From an uncultured Bacteroidales bacterium (GTDB lineage: Bacteria; Bacteroidota; Bacteroidia; Bacteroidales; Bacteroidaceae): a stretch of DNA of 64,000 bases. The stretch covers positions 1 to 64,000 of the forward strand of contig CADAPC010000001.1 of the NCBI GenBank assembly GCA_902789725.1, given 5' to 3'. Numbering within the stretch: the first letter of the stretch is position 1; the number at the start of each line of letters is the position of its first letter. A program made the translations under genes and the position numbers. Under the pieces are notes generated by a model. It was not told where the DNA came from, made no database searches, and worked only from the letters and a program-made list of their open reading frames with translations. This document shows, piece after piece, positions 60,862 to 64,000 of the stretch.

Positions 60862-61413
60862 TTATTCTTTTGATTTGAAAAAGTTAGTAATTTTCTCTAC
60901 TGCGATGTGATATGATGCTTTGAGTGCTCCGACGCTGGTACCTACGATGTCTGAAATTTCTTCGTACTTCTTGTCCTCAAAGTATTTCATGCAGAATACT
61001 CTTCTCTGTTTTGGTGGCAGGGTGGAAACTGCTTGCATCAGCAACTCTTGTGTTTCATCTCCATCAAAATATTCATCTGCCACAAAGTTGGGTGCCATCT
61101 GCTCAGTAAAGTCTTCATCGTCTATTGAAGCCATCTGCCTGCGTTGTTTCAGGAAGGTGAGTGATTCGTTGTAGGCTATCCTGTACAACCAGGTGAAGAG
61201 TGCTGAATCGCCCTTGAAGTTTTCTATTCCCTTCCATGCTTTAATGAAAGTATTTTGCAGCACATCATCGGTGTCTTCGTGATTCTGCACCAGATAGTGT
61301 ATCTGCCAATAGAGCTGACGCGAATAGACATTGACTATCTGTTCGAAAGCTTGGCGTCTTGTGCGAGGCTCTTGAATCCTCTTCAGTATGTCTTGCTCAT
61401 CAATCTTAGCCAT
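60862..61413 (-). CDS. ECF-type RNA polymerase sigma factor
   Basis: 183 aa from the ATG at 61413 (MAKIDEQDILKRIQEPRTRR). Region 2 shows NHEDTDDVLQNTFIKAWKGI and FTWLYRIAYNESLTFLKQRR; region 4 shows LPPKQRRVFCMKYFEDKKYE with a helix-turn-helix after it. It directs transcription of an envelope-stress-type regulon and heads the operon with the anti-sigma-like and Spy-like genes. Confidence 0.93.
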   Translation of the reverse strand: MAKIDEQDILKRIQEPRTRRQAFEQIVNVYSRQLYWQIHYLVQNHEDTDDVLQNTFIKAWKGIENFKGDSALFTWLYRIAYNESLTFLKQRRQMASIDDEDFTEQMAPNFVADEYFDGDETQELLMQAVSTLPPKQRRVFCMKYFEDKKYEEISDIVGTSVGALKASYHIAVEKITNFFKSKE

Positions 61414-61476
61414 TGAGTTGTCTATCACTCCATTTGATGCGGTAGTGCAGAAATGGTTTAATGGGTGTTCACAATA

Positions 61477-61526
61477 AAAGTGAAAGTCGTTTTGGTCCGT
61501 AGTGGAGAAAGACGCACTTTCACTTT
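61477..61526 (-). terminator. Hairpin between ECF sigma and CTD protein genes
   Basis: AAAGTGAAAGT (61477-61487) pairs exactly with 61516-61526 around a 28-base loop; TTTTATTG follows on the minus strand. It probably ends the transcript of the small secreted protein at 61579. Confidence 0.5.
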
Positions 61527-61578
61527 CAAAAATTTATCTCGAGCAACTTGGGGGTGGAAGTTGGTCTTTGTTGTTTGA

Positions 61579-61899
61579 TTAGCGCAGGTAAATTTTGCGA
61601 GTGAACTTGCCAATCTTGACAATATAGTAACCTCGTTGTAACTGACCCAAATCTACTGATTTGGAAGTTCCCTCAATCCGTGAAGTATAGACTTTCTCGC
61701 CTGTCAGACTGAACACTTCAACCACCAGTCCATCTGCATTCTTTATACGCAAGTTCGAACCACTTACTGATATGCTGATTTGGTTCTGCTCCATCTCGAT
61801 TTGGCTTTGCTGAACGTCCTGTGCCATCATAACAATGGGCATAGACATGCTCACCATCAAAAGAAGGACTTTTAGTGTGTTATGTAAAGATTTTGCCAT
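61579..61899 (-). CDS. Small secreted protein made almost only of a T9SS-type sorting domain
   Basis: 106 aa from the ATG at 61899, which opens a signal peptide (MAKSLHNTLKVLLLMVSMSM, cleavage after MAQ). After about 20 residues the rest is LRIKNADGLVVEVFSLTGEK and SVDLGQLQRGYYIVKIGK, the beta-sandwich signature of type A sorting domains in Bacteroidetes, ending KFTRKIYLR. Usually this domain is the last 80 residues of a larger cargo protein; here there is no cargo. Single gene with its own promoter. Confidence 0.8.
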   Translation of the reverse strand: MAKSLHNTLKVLLLMVSMSMPIVMMAQDVQQSQIEMEQNQISISVSGSNLRIKNADGLVVEVFSLTGEKVYTSRIEGTSKSVDLGQLQRGYYIVKIGKFTRKIYLR

Positions 61900-61919
61900 A
61901 TACAATACATTTTGTTGTG

Positions 61920-61927
61920 CAAAAATA
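61920..61927 (-). promoter_or_regulatory. Promoter -7 box for the small sorting-domain protein
   Basis: Reverse complement TATTTTTG, 20 bases before the ATG at 61899, which supports that start. Confidence 0.45.
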
Positions 61928-61993
61928 GTGATTTTAGGAATATGTTCCAAGTATTTTTTCAAAAAATTGCAGTTTTTTGAAAAATAATCATTA

Positions 61994-62030
61994 AATAGAG
62001 GTGGTTTGTGAACAACAAACCACCTCTATT
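61994..62030 (-). terminator. Strong hairpin terminator of the foldase gene
   Basis: A perfect 16-base stem (AATAGAGGTGGTTTGT, 61994-62009, with 62015-62030) and a five-base loop, 32 bases after the stop at 62063. AT-rich sequence follows on the minus strand. Confidence 0.85.
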
Positions 62031-62062
62031 ATATAAATAATGTGTATATACCTGTTGTAATT

Positions 62063-64000
62063 TTAGAAGAACTTATAGCGGCGATCCTGTACGTTCGCCT
62101 TTAAGTAGAGTGTGTTGATGATAGAGTTATATGCATTACGGAAATTGCTCATGGCCAGTGAAGACTGCTCTGTCTTGGCATCAAACTTTTCAGCTGTCTT
62201 AGTTTTGTTGAGCACCTGGAAGAGATACACACCGTTGTTGCCCTTTACTGCACCGGAAAAAACACCTTTAGCTGTTTTGGCTGCAGCCGCGCTGATGATA
62301 GGTTCAGATGCACCTGTTGCTGCAATGAATGTAGGAGCGGAGAAAGATACGTGTTTCACGGTGTCCACCACAACATTCTTCAATTTCTGCGCCTCGGCCA
62401 TACTCTTCACGCTCTTGGCTGTTTCGAAGAGTTTCTCAATCTTTTTCTCTGTCTTAATCTCATTGGTCAAGTCCTCTTTCAGTTTCTCCACCGAACGATA
62501 ACCTTCCTTGTTGATGCCTGTCAGGGCTACTAACAAAAGGTGGTCGTTGCTGCCACATTCGTAGAGTTGAGAGATGTTGCCCACCTTTGCTTCGTCAAAC
62601 ACCCATTTCAGAGCTTCGCGAGTGGCGCGGATGTTAGCGATACCGTGAGCGGAAGCAGTCACGTCGTTGATGGGACGAACCGTATAGCCTTCCTTGGCTG
62701 CATTTGCCTCAATTTGCTCCAAAGTTGTGTTGGCTGCCACAAACGAAGAGAACTTATTGTATTCCTTATTGTAGGTTTCATCAGAGAATTTCAGTTCTTT
62801 CACCACCGAAGCCACATTGTACTTTGTTACGGGGTTGGCAGTCTTCATCACTTGCAGGATGACAGTAGCCCCATTCTCTAATGTCAACTTCTTCGATTCG
62901 TTGACTGACATGCCATAAAGTGTGTTGATGAAGTTAGCGTTGTCTGCATCAATCTGCGCATTTTCAAATTGCGAAGTGGAAATCCAAGTTGAGTCGCCTG
63001 TTTGGTTATATTTCTTTGCGATGTCCTTGAACTTAGCTCCAGCACTCAGTGCTGTCATAATGCTGTCAGCCTTCTTGGCCACATCAGCCTCGTCCTTGCC
63101 AATCACACCAATTTGGCGGAAGAGTACAGAGTCAGGCATAGTGGTCTTGCCCAGCAGCTTATAAGTATAATATGTATTGGTCATGGGGTCGAAAGCTGCG
63201 GGCTTTACACTACCAACGACCATAGAGTCGAGCGTGGAAGAAATCATATTGGGGAACGCATTCTTTGTCTTATAAACATCAGAATAGGGGAGTACAGAAA
63301 GCATTTGGCGAACCACGTTCCCTGCGGCAGTGTTTGTGGCTGCAGCATTTAATTTTGTTGTGGCATCGGCCATTTCCGTAGCCGCAGCTGTTTTGTCAGC
63401 CTCGCTGGCAACCACCTGCACATCCACAATCTTGATGTCGCGGGTTTCAATCACTTGCTTATACTTTTCAATGTCCTCTTTGTACTTAGCTTGGATGTCC
63501 TCGTCACTTACTTTTACGTCCTCGTCCTTTATTGATGAAGCTGGAAGAGCGGCCAAGAGAAGGTCTGATTCGTCCGCACGGCTGTCGAAAGCCAATTTTG
63601 CCTCCACGGGGTTGGAGAGGAAACTTTGTGAGAGAAGCGTTTGATACTTCTGAGTGAGCAACTGGTCGCGAATTTGGCGCTGAGCGAACAAGTAGTACTT
63701 GTAAATCTTTTCGTACGTGTCAGGAATCTGAGTGCCAGCATCTTTCATCTTCTTGTACTCAGTCAAGAATCCGTTCAATGTGGCATAATCGTAACGACCT
63801 GTTTGCTGGTTCATGAAGATGGGCACCTGCAACATCGGGCTGAAACCACTTTTCACCATGTCCGACACCTCCTCATCGCTTACGGCAAGTCCCAATTCTT
63901 CGCACTCTTGACGGATGAGCTGCTGCTGCACGTAGGTCTGCCAAGCTTCATCCTTAATGCGGTTTAGTTCGTCTTCGCTGAAGGAACTCTTCTGCTGAAC
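62063..64000 (-). CDS. SurA/PpiD-like peptidyl-prolyl isomerase, 5' end cut by window
   Basis: The reading frame stays open to the right window edge, so the N-terminal part, with the expected membrane anchor, is missing. The visible 645 residues start VQQKSSFSEDELNRIKDEAW, a SurA_N-type chaperone domain, with YDYATLNGFLTEYKKMKDAG. A central parvulin-like domain (RQIGVIGKDEADVAKKADSI; GAKFKDIAKKYNQTGD) follows. It assists folding of outer-membrane and secreted proteins from the inner-membrane face. Ends YKFF. Confidence 0.88.
   Translation of the reverse strand, partial: VQQKSSFSEDELNRIKDEAWQTYVQQQLIRQECEELGLAVSDEEVSDMVKSGFSPMLQVPIFMNQQTGRYDYATLNGFLTEYKKMKDAGTQIPDTYEKIYKYYLFAQRQIRDQLLTQKYQTLLSQSFLSNPVEAKLAFDSRADESDLLLAALPASSIKDEDVKVSDEDIQAKYKEDIEKYKQVIETRDIKIVDVQVVASEADKTAAATEMADATTKLNAAATNTAAGNVVRQMLSVLPYSDVYKTKNAFPNMISSTLDSMVVGSVKPAAFDPMTNTYYTYKLLGKTTMPDSVLFRQIGVIGKDEADVAKKADSIMTALSAGAKFKDIAKKYNQTGDSTWISTSQFENAQIDADNANFINTLYGMSVNESKKLTLENGATVILQVMKTANPVTKYNVASVVKELKFSDETYNKEYNKFSSFVAANTTLEQIEANAAKEGYTVRPINDVTASAHGIANIRATREALKWVFDEAKVGNISQLYECGSNDHLLLVALTGINKEGYRSVEKLKEDLTNEIKTEKKIEKLFETAKSVKSMAEAQKLKNVVVDTVKHVSFSAPTFIAATGASEPIISAAAAKTAKGVFSGAVKGNNGVYLFQVLNKTKTAEKFDAKTEQSSLAMSNFRNAYNSIINTLYLKANVQDRRYKFF

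Overview
The window is chromosomal DNA of a Bacteroidales bacterium, most likely Prevotella/Segatella or a close relative. The evidence is the recurring Bacteroidetes -7 promoter box TAnnTTTG and gene families typical of the group: GSIII-type glutamine synthetase, DUF4270, DUF4296, DUF4494, DUF4468, the type IX secretion plug family (DUF5103), Porin_10, an IleS2-type isoleucyl-tRNA synthetase and a one-domain glycogen synthase. I saw no rRNA, tRNA, CRISPR array, integrase or full insertion sequence.

Layout. 1-2.4 kb: end of a DUF4160 gene, a possible structured RNA, mazG, a fragment of a secreted-protein C-terminus and queH. 2.4-12 kb: a BASS-type transporter, then a minus-strand gene run of GH3 glucosidase, type IX plug protein, amidase/golvesin protein, a small unknown and a YgiQ radical SAM protein. 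12-23 kb: a tandem ABC ATPase, a YqiA-like esterase, a DUF4270 lipoprotein with one-domain glycogen synthase, aspS with an MBL hydrolase, and a BamA/TamA-like protein divergent from a SpoU rRNA/tRNA methyltransferase. 22.7-29.5 kb: a compact pyrB-pyrI-ileS-lspA-DUF4296 gene run.

29.5-35.8 kb is the accessory region: an HU-like protein, a DUF3987 helicase-like protein, a BT4734-type primase-like protein and two unknown proteins. About 5 kb of it lies between 17-bp direct repeats and also holds an iteron-like TTCTCACA cluster. It reads like a replication module with no visible integrase.

36-40.5 kb: glnN, flanked by two oppositely oriented copies of a 160-184 bp MITE-like element with 8-bp target duplications, then DUF4494, a PLP-binding YggS protein and a Crp/Fnr regulator. 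40.5-46.4 kb: a hydroxyacid dehydrogenase and a surface-glycan cluster (two GT2 enzymes, a Wzx flippase, a fucosyltransferase-like protein). 46.6-55.5 kb: carbon metabolism, with a GH51 arabinofuranosidase, the sodium-pumping decarboxylase operon oadG-oadA-oadB (oadB carries a second kind of MITE in its 3' end), and an orphan galactitol-type PTS IIC next to a KduI that has a signal peptide. 55.7-64 kb: ispE, a porin and envelope proteins, an ECF sigma/anti-sigma/periplasmic-protein operon, a tiny secreted protein that is almost only a sorting-type domain, and a SurA/PpiD-like foldase cut by the window end.
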